Assembly: GCA_946407815.1 (NCBI GenBank)
Contig: CAMJPB010000001.1
Span: 1 to 64,000, forward strand
Length of the DNA stretch: 64,000 nt
DNA from: an uncultured Caryophanales bacterium
GTDB taxonomy: Bacteria; Bacillota_I; Bacilli_A; RFN20; CAG-826
Direction: 5' to 3'
Positions 42,902-51,800 of the stretch are shown here, in pieces. The notes beneath the pieces are model-generated. The model worked only from the letters and a program-made list of their open reading frames with translations, made no database searches and had not been told where the DNA came from. A program made the position numbers and the translations under genes. Every line of letters begins with the position of its first letter. The first letter of the stretch is position 1.

Positions 42902-44504
42902 TTGAAAGTTCTCCTTTATTTGTATTGTAAGTAAAGGCGTGTTCCTCACCTTTAAGCTCATATTTGACACGAATCAAATGCCCTCTAGTCTCGTAAGACA
43001 GGACCTTTCCTTCTTTAAATAACTCAAGAGATTTCTTAAGTAACTCTTTCTTCTTATCATCATATGAAGCGATATTATCGCTTGTCATAAGAACTGAACC
43101 AAATAAAGCGTTAATTGTGATAAGTGCTCTTTTTTGTTGTTTTGTTAATGAGATGTTGTCATCTCTAAGAAGGAAGACATCTGGGTCATTGCCAAATAAT
43201 CTTTTGTTCATAAATGAACGATAAATTGTGTTTTGAAGTGTAACTTTGGTCGAGATTCTCTCGCGGTGGAACATCTTCATATAAGCAACGTCATCAAACA
43301 CAAGTGAGACGTCTGGTCCAATACGAAGATAATCAAAGTTATTAAATGAGTTCATGACGTGAGCTCCGCATCCTAAGATAATCTTATCTTTTAAAATTGA
43401 TCTTAAGAAGCTATAAGCTTCGCTCTGAACTTGTGCTCTACTTCTACCTACGTATTCACCAACACCTGAAGCATAAAGGAAGTCGAGTTTAAAGAAATCA
43501 AACCCTAAATCCATGTAGTAAGTTAAACACTTTTTGATGTAGGCTTTGACGTCTTCATTATCTAAATCTAACGCATAATGACCAGACCAGTTTCCGCCTG
43601 CTTTTTCAGGTTTATTGTGCTTATTTTTCTTGAAAAGCTCAGGATGTTCTCTGAATAATTTAGATTTCTCTTCAGCGACGAAAGGAGCGAGCCAAATACC
43701 AGCCTTTAAGCCTTTCGCGTGGATTTTATCCACGATTGGCTTAAGTCCGTTAGGGAATTTCTTTTCATCAACGTCTAACCAGTCACCAACAAAAGTCTCA
43801 TAACCATCATCAATTTGGAAAAGGTTGAAACGATCATCAAGAGCGTCTAAATCTCTTAAAATGATCTCTTCATTGATGTTTTGATAGTAGTTATACCAAG
43901 AAGTGTAACCAAAGATTTTCTCTAAGTCTTTCTCTGGGAAGTCGTGACGGAAATGATCCATCCCTTCTTTAAGTTCATATTCAAGGGCGTAATCAAAGAT
44001 TGTAACTTCTTCACCTTTCTTCAAAGAGATGTTTTTAACATCTGAGATAAGGTGAATTGATCTTCTACCTTTAACTAGCTCAATAATTAAATAAGCGACA
44101 CTAGAGTTATATGAACAAATGAATATTTCATGCTCACCTCTAGAATAGAAGACGTCATAACCATGAGATTTTCTAATAGAATACTTGTAGAAACTTGAAT
44201 CACCATATTTATCCATTGCAAACATTTTTGTAATGATATGTGGTGATTTTTTAATGTTTTTAAGTCTTTTTGCGAGTTTAAATTCCTTTGTGTCAGTCCA
44301 AGACTGATAACCATTAAGGAAATATAAGTCTTGGAAATTGACATTAAATGGAATGATATCATCTGCTTTTAAAAGCGTAATATCATTTAAGGCTTTTATG
44401 CGAACGGTGGTACGATTATCAACCATGTTGAAAATGAATTTCACATCTTGGTTAGTGAATTTCGCAACCTTTTTATGACCGTTTTTATAATAATATAAAC
44501 GCAT
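42891..44504 (-). CDS. Alpha-galactosidase, GH36 (melibiase)
   Basis: A 537-residue glycoside hydrolase with a TIM-barrel core. Recognised segments are NLFQIDDGYET, the loop GDWLDVDEKKFPNGLK, AGIWLAPFVAEEKS, and the nucleophile region FFKLDFLYASG with Asp341; a second conserved Asp follows in LRIGPDVS. This is shorter than typical GH36 enzymes of about 700 residues, because the N-terminal beta domain is reduced. It has no signal peptide, so it acts on sugar brought in by the permease upstream, probably melibiose or raffinose-type oligosaccharides. It overlaps the next gene by 11 nt. Confidence 0.9.
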   Translation of the reverse strand: MRLYYYKNGHKKVAKFTNQDVKFIFNMVDNRTTVRIKALNDITLLKADDIIPFNVNFQDLYFLNGYQSWTDTKEFKLAKRLKNIKKSPHIITKMFAMDKYGDSSFYKYSIRKSHGYDVFYSRGEHEIFICSYNSSVAYLIIELVKGRRSIHLISDVKNISLKKGEEVTIFDYALEYELKEGMDHFRHDFPEKDLEKIFGYTSWYNYYQNINEEIILRDLDALDDRFNLFQIDDGYETFVGDWLDVDEKKFPNGLKPIVDKIHAKGLKAGIWLAPFVAEEKSKLFREHPELFKKNKHNKPEKAGGNWSGHYALDLDNEDVKAYIKKCLTYYMDLGFDFFKLDFLYASGVGEYVGRSRAQVQSEAYSFLRSILKDKIILGCGAHVMNSFNNFDYLRIGPDVSLVFDDVAYMKMFHRERISTKVTLQNTIYRSFMNKRLFGNDPDVFLLRDDNISLTKQQKRALITINALFGSVLMTSDNIASYDDKKKELLKKSLELFKEGKVLSYETRGHLIRVKYELKGEEHAFTYNTNKGELSNER

Positions 44505-44506
44505 AA

Positions 44507-45991
44507 TTATTTGTTTTCGCTAGGGACTTTATCATTTTCAACTGCTTTAAGGAATGCTTTATCTTCTTCCTTAGCAATTGTTTTCATAACTTTCTTTTCG
44601 TTATAGAAGAATAAGATAACTGCGCCTAAGACACAGAAAACAACTGCGACGATGGCAACAATAACCATGCCAATTTTAGTTGCAGTGATGTCGTTAGACT
44701 CAATATTTTGTGTTGCGCCAATAATTGCTAAAGATGTGAAGAGAAGTAAGGCTAAAGATTGACCAAACTTCATAGCAAATGTACGGGCAGCAAAGAACAT
44801 ACCTTCTCTATTTTGTCCTGTAACTTTTGCTTCAGCTTCAGCAACGTCTGCAACGATTGATTGTGGAATAATGCCAAGTAAAGCCATTGGAAGAGCAGAA
44901 ATAAGCATGACTACGACACCAAAGACCCAGCTTAAGATGTTAGCATGTCCTTCTTCTGGAAGTATTCCAGGAATGGAAGAAATTGCTGTAATTGCATAAC
45001 AAATTGCAAGTCCTAAGAAACCAGCAATAACGAGTTTTTTCTTACCAAATTTCATAACCATCTTGGTAACAAATGGATAGAAAACAGCACTTAATAAGGT
45101 CATTCCGCCCATGAATAACATGACCATTCCTTCGTCAAATCCCATTGAGACTTTAACAAAGAATGGAAGACCTGTTTGGAATAATGTTAAGCCAACCCAG
45201 TACATAATGTCAGATGCTGAGAAGACTCTGAAATCTTTGTTTTTGAATGTAGCAGTAAGTGATTTGAAAACGTTCTCATTTGATGGTTTTGCATCGGTGT
45301 ATTCCTTCTCTTTGATAAGGAATGCTGGGAGTAACATACAGACACATGCGATGACTGCTAAGACGATAAAACAAATTCTATATGCCCATGAGTTTCCGAC
45401 TGCTCCTCTTAAGAAACCAGCGAAAACAAATGGTGTATAAGCAAGTAAAGTGCCGCCAAAGTAAGTTAATGAAATAGCAGTGGAGATGAACATTCTGTCT
45501 TCTTGGGTTTTGCCAAATTCAGAAATTAAAGCATTGTAAGGTGTGCAGTACATTGTCATAAATAAGTAGAATAAGACGATGAAGACTGCGATCCATGCGA
45601 TGTTCCATCCGCTAATAGCGTTAACTGGTGCACAGAATAATAAAACTGTAATAACCGCAAATGGGATAGCTGCAAGTTTCATAAATGGCATTCTTCTACC
45701 ACGTGGGTTTTTGCTTCTATCACTCATTGATGCGATAAGTGGATCTGTAACAGCGTCAAAAATACGGCTAAGAGCAGTAATTAAACCTAAAACTGTTAAG
45801 AAACCGCCAATAATAAGACCTGGAACAATAAATTGAGTTGCTCCATTTCCACCTTCTGCGATTGGCTTTAAGTCATTTTGAGTTGGTAAATAGAAGGTGA
45901 CAAGCCATGCGTTGATGATGCCGCCTAAAATTGACCAGCCAAGTTGACCAATCGCGAAGATGATCATTTGCTTTTTGGATAATCTTTTCAT
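44507..45991 (-). CDS. GPH-family glycoside symporter
   Basis: A 494-residue, 12-span carrier. The start segment FAIGQLGWSILGGIINAWLVTFYLP and the loop DAVTDPLIASMSDRSKNPRGRRMPFMK are characteristic of the glycoside-pentoside-hexuronide:cation symporter family. The operon partner is the GH36 galactosidase 2 nt downstream, so alpha-galactosides are the likely substrate. Ribosome site AGGAGG lies 8 nt before the ATG. The gene follows the TetR gene by 25 nt. A related carrier lies at 36297. Confidence 0.9.
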   Translation of the reverse strand: MKRLSKKQMIIFAIGQLGWSILGGIINAWLVTFYLPTQNDLKPIAEGGNGATQFIVPGLIIGGFLTVLGLITALSRIFDAVTDPLIASMSDRSKNPRGRRMPFMKLAAIPFAVITVLLFCAPVNAISGWNIAWIAVFIVLFYLFMTMYCTPYNALISEFGKTQEDRMFISTAISLTYFGGTLLAYTPFVFAGFLRGAVGNSWAYRICFIVLAVIACVCMLLPAFLIKEKEYTDAKPSNENVFKSLTATFKNKDFRVFSASDIMYWVGLTLFQTGLPFFVKVSMGFDEGMVMLFMGGMTLLSAVFYPFVTKMVMKFGKKKLVIAGFLGLAICYAITAISSIPGILPEEGHANILSWVFGVVVMLISALPMALLGIIPQSIVADVAEAEAKVTGQNREGMFFAARTFAMKFGQSLALLLFTSLAIIGATQNIESNDITATKIGMVIVAIVAVVFCVLGAVILFFYNEKKVMKTIAKEEDKAFLKAVENDKVPSENK

Positions 45992-46016
45992 TTGATAACC
46001 TCCTATATATGAAAAG

Positions 46017-46622
46017 CTATGCTTTTAAAACTGAAATAAATAGTGAGATTAAGTATTCAATCTCATCAACTTTGCTCACTTCTTTGTCTTGTTTTAAACC
46101 TGATTCAGTTGAGGCAAGTTTCTTACAAAGTTCAAGTAAGGAGTGAGTGGATGTGTAGTAATAAAGTTTGATATTTTTAACTTCTTTAATTGATTTATCT
46201 TTAAGCCCGAGCTCGTATGCGCTCATGAAAATGTCATAGAAAGCATCAAGACCCAAAGAATATTCTTTGTTCTCTTTATTTTTGATGTTATTTAGATAAA
46301 CTGTGTCAAATTCAGCGATGAATTTAAAATAGTCTTTATGTTCAACAAAAATGTTTCTAAAAAGGTTGAAGAAATCTTGAATTTTATCAATTCCAGCTCT
46401 CTTTTCTTCAGAAAATGGAACTTTTAGAATGTCATGTTGAATTGAAAGAGAAACCGCAATAACTAGGTTCTCTTTGTTATTAAAATAACGATAAATAGTG
46501 GCCTCGCCAATACCACTGACTGATGAAATATCTTTGATTGTGATTTCAGATATTGATCTAGATAAAAACAACTTTTTGGCTGAGTCAACGATGTAATCGC
46601 GTTTTAAATCTTTGAAGCTCAT
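46017..46622 (-). CDS. TetR-family regulator of the alpha-galactoside operon
   Basis: A 201-residue regulator. The N-terminal helix-turn-helix (DSAKKLFLSRSISEITIKDISSVSGIGEATIYRYFNNKENL in pattern, residues about 13-54) is typical of TetR, and the rest is helical, as expected for the ligand-binding domain. It is the first gene of the operon it most likely controls: the promoter contains two dyads, one across the start site. The ligand could be a galactoside or a derivative. Ribosome site AAAGGA lies 10 nt before ATG. Confidence 0.88.
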   Translation of the reverse strand: MSFKDLKRDYIVDSAKKLFLSRSISEITIKDISSVSGIGEATIYRYFNNKENLVIAVSLSIQHDILKVPFSEEKRAGIDKIQDFFNLFRNIFVEHKDYFKFIAEFDTVYLNNIKNKENKEYSLGLDAFYDIFMSAYELGLKDKSIKEVKNIKLYYYTSTHSLLELCKKLASTESGLKQDKEVSKVDEIEYLISLFISVLKA

Positions 46623-46641
46623 GATAGTTTGTCCTTTATTT

Positions 46642-46658
46642 TGATAGACCGTCTATCA
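46642..46658. promoter_or_regulatory. Candidate TetR operator spanning the transcription start
   Basis: Perfect dyad TGATAGACcGTCTATCA (17 bp) directly downstream of the -10 box of the minus-strand operon promoter. Its position would block polymerase, as typical TetR operators do. Confidence 0.75.
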
Positions 46659-46661
46659 CTT

Positions 46662-46689
46662 ATTTTATATGAATATATTCATGTGTCAA
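46662..46689 (-). promoter_or_regulatory. Promoter of the alpha-galactoside operon, with dyad in the spacer
   Basis: On the minus strand: TTGACA (46684-46689) and TAAAAT (46662-46667), separated by 16 nt. The spacer is almost filled by a second perfect dyad, ATGAATATATTCAT (46669-46682), another possible operator. Confidence 0.75.
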
Positions 46690-46703
46690 TGAAAACGTTT
46701 ACA
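46690..46703. promoter_or_regulatory. cre-like catabolite site abutting the -35
   Basis: TGAAAACGTTTACA matches the CcpA cre consensus TGWNANCGNTNWCA at all fixed positions. It touches the -35 box of the galactoside promoter, so CcpA binding there would repress (or, just upstream, activate) the operon. Confidence 0.65.
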
Positions 46704-46792
46704 TTTTTATTAAGAGCATTAAAAATAATAGGTCTTTTTGCTTCATAAGAGTACAATAGTACTCGGTTTTAGATTTTTAGAGGTAATTTAAA

Positions 46793-47728
46793 ATGAAAAA
46801 GGGTTGGAAAACTGGATTAATAATTGGCGGAGCAATTTTAGCTCTCACCGCGATAAGTGTAACTATTTCACTCGTCGCGAAAAACGTAAATCAAGTAACT
46901 GAAACTTACGAATTAGATAAGTCTTTTAATAAAATTAAAGTTGATGTTGATACTTCAGACGTTGAGTTTATTAAAGTTAATGAAGGTTATGGAAAAGTAA
47001 TCTGTAAAGAATCAAAGGAACATAAACACACTGTAAAAATTGAAGATGATACATTAAAAATCGAGTTTGATCAGAAGTATCTAATTCATTTTGGATTTGT
47101 TTCTCCTGATTACAAGGTCCAAGTCTACATTCCTGCAACTAATGAATATGATTTAGACGCTGTTCACACAACTGGTGACTTCAGAATTGGCTCAGATTTC
47201 ACTTTCACAAACGTAAAAGTTAAAGGCGCCACTGGTGACAATATTATTGCCTCTAACGTTAAAAATTCACTTAATATTACTTGCTCAACTGGCAAGATTT
47301 CAGTCTCAAATATGAACCCAACTTCAATTTATATTGAAAGTTCAACTGGAGATGCATATTTGAAGGATATTAATTGCAGTGGAAACATCAACATGAAATC
47401 AACCACTGGCAAGAAACAATTCGATAATGTTAAAGCGCAAAACTTAACTCTTGATTCATCAACTGGTGCATCTAGACTTGATAAGGTGACTCTTACTTCT
47501 AAACTTTCCATTACAGCATCAACAGGCGATGTAAGAATAAGCCAAAGTGATGCTGCTGAAATTGATATCAAATTATCTACCGGTGATGTTAGCGCAGAAT
47601 TCTTAACAAGCAAGATTGTTTATGCAAAATCAATCACTGGAAAAGTTGATGTTCCTAAATCAACAAGTGGTGGACTTTGTTCAATTGAAACTTCAACCGG
47701 TGATATCAAGGTTACATTTGCAAAATAA
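46793..47728 (+). CDS. DUF4097-like beta-helix membrane-anchored protein with STGD repeats
   Basis: A 311-residue protein with one N-terminal hydrophobic span (GLIIGGAILALTAISVTISLV) and a long right-handed beta-helix-like domain. The unit S-T-G-[DKA]-x-x-[IVL] appears about eight times (for example CSTGKIS, SSTGDAY, SSTGASRL, ASTGDVRI, LSTGDVS, TSTGDIK). This matches DUF4097/DUF4098-type repeat proteins that are thought to be membrane-anchored sensors or adhesin-like. Ribosome site GAGGT precedes the ATG. It is monocistronic and convergent with the small membrane-protein genes. Confidence 0.75.
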   Translation: MKKGWKTGLIIGGAILALTAISVTISLVAKNVNQVTETYELDKSFNKIKVDVDTSDVEFIKVNEGYGKVICKESKEHKHTVKIEDDTLKIEFDQKYLIHFGFVSPDYKVQVYIPATNEYDLDAVHTTGDFRIGSDFTFTNVKVKGATGDNIIASNVKNSLNITCSTGKISVSNMNPTSIYIESSTGDAYLKDINCSGNINMKSTTGKKQFDNVKAQNLTLDSSTGASRLDKVTLTSKLSITASTGDVRISQSDAAEIDIKLSTGDVSAEFLTSKIVYAKSITGKVDVPKSTSGGLCSIETSTGDIKVTFAK

Positions 47729-47746
47729 AAAGGCCATAGGCCTTTT
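47728..47746. terminator. Bidirectional terminator after the DUF4097-like gene
   Basis: AAAAGGCC/GGCCTTTT stem with ATA loop, with A run and T run on the two sides; it overlaps the last base of the stop codon and serves both converging genes. Confidence 0.85.
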
Positions 47747-47749
47747 CTT

Positions 47750-48076
47750 TTAGCTCATTATTCTTCCGCTGAACATTTTTATATATATAAAAATTGAAAC
47801 AATCGACACAAGTAGTGGAATAAATGCGATTAAAACTGATGGTAGATAAAATGCTTCTTCATTGAAAATCAATGATAGAACACCAGCAATAATCATTCCA
47901 AGTGAGCCAATAATTAATTGAGCTCCGATGCCACGACAGAAGATTTTTTGGTGTTCTTTTTTGATATTTTCAGTGTGACTGGCACTAATAAGATTGATGT
48001 GACCAAGGAAAATAAAAATACCTAGGGTTAATAGGATAACGCCAACAACAAGAATAATAATGCCGTAAATAATCAT
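47750..48076 (-). CDS. Small membrane protein, DUF3784-like
   Basis: A 108-residue protein with three hydrophobic spans (about residues 2-25, 45-72 and 78-100) and a short charged loop after the first span. The overall shape (span, K-K-E-x-x-x-x-x-C loop, two spans) recalls DUF3784, a family with no assigned role. It follows the 176-residue membrane protein gene by 6 nt on the minus strand, in one operon. Confidence 0.55.
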   Translation of the reverse strand: MIIYGIIILVVGVILLTLGIFIFLGHINLISASHTENIKKEHQKIFCRGIGAQLIIGSLGMIIAGVLSLIFNEEAFYLPSVLIAFIPLLVSIVSIFIYIKMFSGRIMS

Positions 48077-48082
48077 AAATAA

Positions 48083-48613
48083 TTAGAAACTATGGTCGAT
48101 GTGATGAGCTGCTCTATATGCCATTAAGTCGTTAATCAATGACGAAACAAATCCGACTAAAAGAAGGATTGGCATATTTATGAGCATTGAAAGTAAAATT
48201 TGTCCGCCAGAAAGCATTGGCTCATGCTTAATAAGTGGATAAAAAACACAGTTAACTAAAGTTAAAGTTGGTGAAATAATTAAATAGAAGATGACTGTGG
48301 AACTAAATGTTGCAAGTAATCTATATTTAACATTTCCTGTGTAAGTTTCATTTGGAACATGGAATAAACCTGTAAACCATCTACCAATCGCGGTTAATGG
48401 AATAAAGTTAGAAATCATAATTGATAAGAATAAGGCAATAATGAAATTCGTTAAGAAGTTCATCCAATCAATAGTGGTGAAGTTAACAGTTAAAACGCCA
48501 CCTTCTAAATCTGATTGGGCAACAATTGCAGAAGTGATGCACAAAAAGAATGAGACTGGAACGCCACATATAATGCTATAAACGAATGTTGCTAATCTAA
48601 ATCTTCTTGTCAT
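48083..48613 (-). CDS. Membrane protein of unknown function
   Basis: A 176-residue protein with four hydrophobic spans (near 8-30, 50-72, 100-125, 140-165). The second span region, NFIIALFLSIMISNFIPLTAIGRWF, recalls DUF2798-type two-span units, and the protein may be a duplication of such a unit. No charged active-site residues stand out. It is upstream of the DUF3784-like gene in the same direction. The function is not known. Confidence 0.5.
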   Translation of the reverse strand: MTRRFRLATFVYSIICGVPVSFFLCITSAIVAQSDLEGGVLTVNFTTIDWMNFLTNFIIALFLSIMISNFIPLTAIGRWFTGLFHVPNETYTGNVKYRLLATFSSTVIFYLIISPTLTLVNCVFYPLIKHEPMLSGGQILLSMLINMPILLLVGFVSSLINDLMAYRAAHHIDHSF

Positions 48614-48656
48614 AACGAGTTATGATTATACTAACTTAATTTAATAAATCAACAAA

Positions 48657-49775
48657 TTATTTTGTGGATTTAATCGCAGATGCAAATGCCCAAGTTAGAT
48701 TGTATCCTCCGCATGGCCCATCAATATCAAGTAGCTCCCCAATGATATAAACATTTTTCTCACGTTTTGACATTAATGTTTCGTCAACTTCTGTGACTGA
48801 AACACCTCCAACCGAAACTTGAGAAAAATCGAATCCGTATGACCTATCAAAAGTGAACTCTAGGTTCTTTATTGAATCAAAAATCTCGTCTTCAGAATGA
48901 TATCTATCCTTCAAATAAGCAGAGATTTTTGGATTTAAAAAAGCTAGCATGAAATCTGAAAATTTGCGGGAATTCCTATAGTTTTTTAAATAATCTAAAG
49001 AAAATTCCGGTAATAAATCTAAGTAAATTTTATAAGGTTTTGTAATGTCTCTTGCGATTAAAGACATTGTGTTAAAAATAACGATTCCAGAAAGGCCATG
49101 ATCCTTAAAAAGAACCTCGCCATCTTCCTTATGAACAAGTTTTTTGCCTTCAAAAAGAGTAACGGAAGCTTTTACGCGGATTCCATCAACCAATTTTGTC
49201 TTTTCTTTTGTATAAAGTGGAGATAAACCAGGTTGAGGCTCTTTAATTTGGTATCCGTGCCTCTTCAAAATATCTAAAACTGAGCCGTTGCTACCAAGTT
49301 TTGGAGACGATTTTAAGCCTCCTGCCAAGTAGAGTTTATCTGCAAAATATTCGCCTTTATCGGTGATGATTTTAATTTTGTCTTTTACCTCAAAATCTAC
49401 CATAATTTCCGCATTTTTTACGGAAATTCCCTGGGATTTTGCAGAATTTAAGAGTGCTTCTTTAACAGCGACAGCGGACTCTGAAACAGGGTAGGCAAGC
49501 GATCCATTTAACTTAGTTTCAATGCCAACTGAACTGAAGAATTTTTTGTAGTCATAGTCGCCAATAACGGATTTAGCAAATTCAGGATTATTGTAAGCAG
49601 AAAAATCAATCTCAGAATTTCCGAGGTTACATTTTCCGTTTCCGCTCGCTAGAAGTTTCTTTAATGAGCTTTCTAGTCTTTCAATTACTAAAACATCATC
49701 ATTTTTGTGATTTCTTTTGTAATTAATTGCGGCCACAAGTCCAGAGGCGCCTGCCCCAATAACAACTATTTTCAT
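48657..49775 (-). CDS. HI0933-family FAD-dependent oxidoreductase
   Basis: A 372-residue flavoprotein. The N-terminal dinucleotide loop is VVIGAGASGLVAAINYKRN, and the family marker GNGKCNLGNSE follows near 50. Near the C-terminus, GGVSVTEVDETLMS and GELLDIDGPCGGYNLTWAFASAIKS are the classic HI0933 segments that bind FAD. The start is MKIVVIG at 49775; an ATG 18 nt upstream is possible but adds residues that the family lacks. The reaction is not established for the family. It is monocistronic and divergent from tRNA-Arg. Confidence 0.88.
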   Translation of the reverse strand: MKIVVIGAGASGLVAAINYKRNHKNDDVLVIERLESSLKKLLASGNGKCNLGNSEIDFSAYNNPEFAKSVIGDYDYKKFFSSVGIETKLNGSLAYPVSESAVAVKEALLNSAKSQGISVKNAEIMVDFEVKDKIKIITDKGEYFADKLYLAGGLKSSPKLGSNGSVLDILKRHGYQIKEPQPGLSPLYTKEKTKLVDGIRVKASVTLFEGKKLVHKEDGEVLFKDHGLSGIVIFNTMSLIARDITKPYKIYLDLLPEFSLDYLKNYRNSRKFSDFMLAFLNPKISAYLKDRYHSEDEIFDSIKNLEFTFDRSYGFDFSQVSVGGVSVTEVDETLMSKREKNVYIIGELLDIDGPCGGYNLTWAFASAIKSTK

Positions 49776-49797
49776 CGACAAAAATTTTATCATATTG

Positions 49798-49827
49798 TTG
49801 AGAATAATAAAATTATTTGGTTATAAT
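49798..49827 (+). promoter_or_regulatory. Sigma-A promoter of tRNA-Arg (and probably the following gene)
   Basis: TTGAGA, 18-nt spacer, TATAAT, with the tRNA starting 9 nt after the -10. Confidence 0.6.
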
Positions 49828-49836
49828 ATATGCCAC

Positions 49837-49913
49837 GCCCCAATAACTCAACTGGATAGAGTGTCAGACTTCGAATCTGAAAGTTGTGGGTTCGACTCCT
49901 GCTTGGGGCGCCA
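49837..49913 (+). tRNA. tRNA-Arg (anticodon TCG)
   Basis: The acceptor stem pairs GCCCCAA with TTGGGGC, followed by discriminator G and encoded CCA. The anticodon loop CTTCGAA has anticodon TCG. Only 12 nt separate its end from the following coding sequence. Confidence 0.93.
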
Positions 49914-49925
49914 AAAAATTAACAA

Positions 49926-51800
49926 ATGAAAAGTAAGAAAAGATTAATAACTGAAAGAATCGTAATTCTCTCAGTCGCTGTAATTGTACTAACTTTGTTA
50001 GTATTTTTCTTGAAAGATATATTTTTCCCATTTATTAAACTTGAAATTAATAGAGACTTTGATGGTGCTAAAGCTCTTCTTCAAGAAAAAGGTTTCCTTG
50101 GTTGGATTACTGTTTCTTTAGTCGAAGCTTTACAAATGGTTGTTATTTTCATCCCTGCTGAATTTATTCAGCTTTCAAGTGGAATGAGTTACCCATGGTG
50201 GCAAGCAATCTTACTTTGTGATTTTGGTGTTATCTTAGGATGTAGCATCATCTATTTCCTTGTTCATATCTTTAAATTTGATGGCGATATTTTTAATAAA
50301 GGTTCTAAAATCGCTAAATACGAGAAGAAATCAAAAGCTAAAAACGCTGTTATACTAACTTATATTTTATTTATTATGCCAATCATTCCTTTTGGAGCGA
50401 TTTGCTATTGGTTCTCAAATAAGAAAGTCTCCTATTGGAGATATGTTTTTACATGCGCTACAGGCGTTATTCCATCCATCTGTACATCCATCTTTATGGG
50501 TACTGCTCTGAAATTGTTTATTTCACAATCACTTCCTATTTGGGCGCTTATACTTGCAATTATTGGCGCAGCCGCAGTCTTGTTCGTGTTGCTCGCATTC
50601 GTGCTCCACAAGTTCTTCTTCAAGCAAGATGATGGAACTCCAGAATCAGTCTTCTATACCTGGTCTTTAGTTGCAGGTTACAAGATTTTAAGACTTAAAA
50701 ACAAATTTATTCCTATTAATAACGAGAAATATAAAGCTTTGGAAGGACCTTGCTTAGTCTTAGCAAATCATCACTCCTTCTTGGATCCTTTCGCATTAAT
50801 GGCCTTAAACCCTGAAAGACGTTTCTGCTACTGCATGAACAAGTATTATTTCCATTTACCTATTTATGGTAACTTCTTAAAAAGAAGCGGATTTATTCCA
50901 AAGAAGATGTTTACTAACGATGTAACTTGCTCTCTTGGAATTATCCAAGCACTTAAAAAAGGCTATCCAGTTCCAATCTTCCCAGAAGGTAGACTTTCAA
51001 CTCATGGTGGTCCTTCACATGTTCCAATTTCAACTGCTAAACTTTGTTTACTTTGCAAAGTTCCAGTCGTATTAGTCCAAATTAGAAATGCCTATTTTGG
51101 TAAGCCAAAATGGAGACCATCTCGTTATCGTCAAAAGGTTGAAGTTGAGGTAATGGACATTATTACTAGAGATGAATTATTAAATGCATCTCTTGAAGAA
51201 ACTAACGAAAGAATTACTAAAGCAATATGCTTTAATGAGTTCGATAATAAAGACATTAACATTAAGAGCGGAAACAAAGCTAAAGGCCTTGAAAACATCC
51301 TTTATATGTGTCCTCATTGTAAAACAATGTATTCCAATGTTAGCAAAGGAAACACAATCACCTGTCCTCACTGTGGTAAGACTTATCACATCAAACCAAA
51401 TTATCAATTTGAAGAGGAAGATATTGCAAACATTCATGATTACTATGAACGCATTAAGCAAATCGAATTAGAACATTTAGATGAAACAGTCTTTGATATT
51501 GAAGTAGACACTAAAATATTTAGTGAAGACATGAAAAAGACAACTAAAGATCATGGTGTCTTCCACATCGATAGTAAGACTATGTCTTACAAGTCATCAT
51601 TAACAGATTTATACTTTGAATATAAAACTGATGAAGTCGAAGGCTTAGCCTATTCAGTTAATGAAGAATTTGAAACTTATTATAATGGGCAACTTTACTA
51701 TTTCTATCCTGCTAAAAAGGAAAGAAAAATTTGCACAAGAGTTGCTTTATTCCAAGAATTAGTAAGGGAGAGAGCTTATGGAAACCACAACAAAAAATAA
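49926..51800 (+). CDS. DedA/TVP38 - PlsC acyltransferase - zinc ribbon fusion
   Basis: A 624-residue fusion. Residues 1-230 are a DedA/VTT-type membrane domain (F-I-P-A-E-x-x-Q-x-x-S-G and a glycine-rich later segment), likely involved in lipid or protein handling. The PlsC domain follows, with NHHSFLD (H-x4-D) and FPEGRLS. A zinc ribbon (CPHCKTMYSNVSKGN and CPHCGKTY) and a tail of about 130 residues complete it, as in the two other acyltransferases of the window. There is no ribosome site; the ATG lies 12 nt after the CCA of tRNA-Arg, so the mRNA is probably made by tRNA processing. It overlaps the next gene by 23 nt. Confidence 0.85.
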   Translation: MKSKKRLITERIVILSVAVIVLTLLVFFLKDIFFPFIKLEINRDFDGAKALLQEKGFLGWITVSLVEALQMVVIFIPAEFIQLSSGMSYPWWQAILLCDFGVILGCSIIYFLVHIFKFDGDIFNKGSKIAKYEKKSKAKNAVILTYILFIMPIIPFGAICYWFSNKKVSYWRYVFTCATGVIPSICTSIFMGTALKLFISQSLPIWALILAIIGAAAVLFVLLAFVLHKFFFKQDDGTPESVFYTWSLVAGYKILRLKNKFIPINNEKYKALEGPCLVLANHHSFLDPFALMALNPERRFCYCMNKYYFHLPIYGNFLKRSGFIPKKMFTNDVTCSLGIIQALKKGYPVPIFPEGRLSTHGGPSHVPISTAKLCLLCKVPVVLVQIRNAYFGKPKWRPSRYRQKVEVEVMDIITRDELLNASLEETNERITKAICFNEFDNKDINIKSGNKAKGLENILYMCPHCKTMYSNVSKGNTITCPHCGKTYHIKPNYQFEEEDIANIHDYYERIKQIELEHLDETVFDIEVDTKIFSEDMKKTTKDHGVFHIDSKTMSYKSSLTDLYFEYKTDEVEGLAYSVNEEFETYYNGQLYYFYPAKKERKICTRVALFQELVRERAYGNHNKK

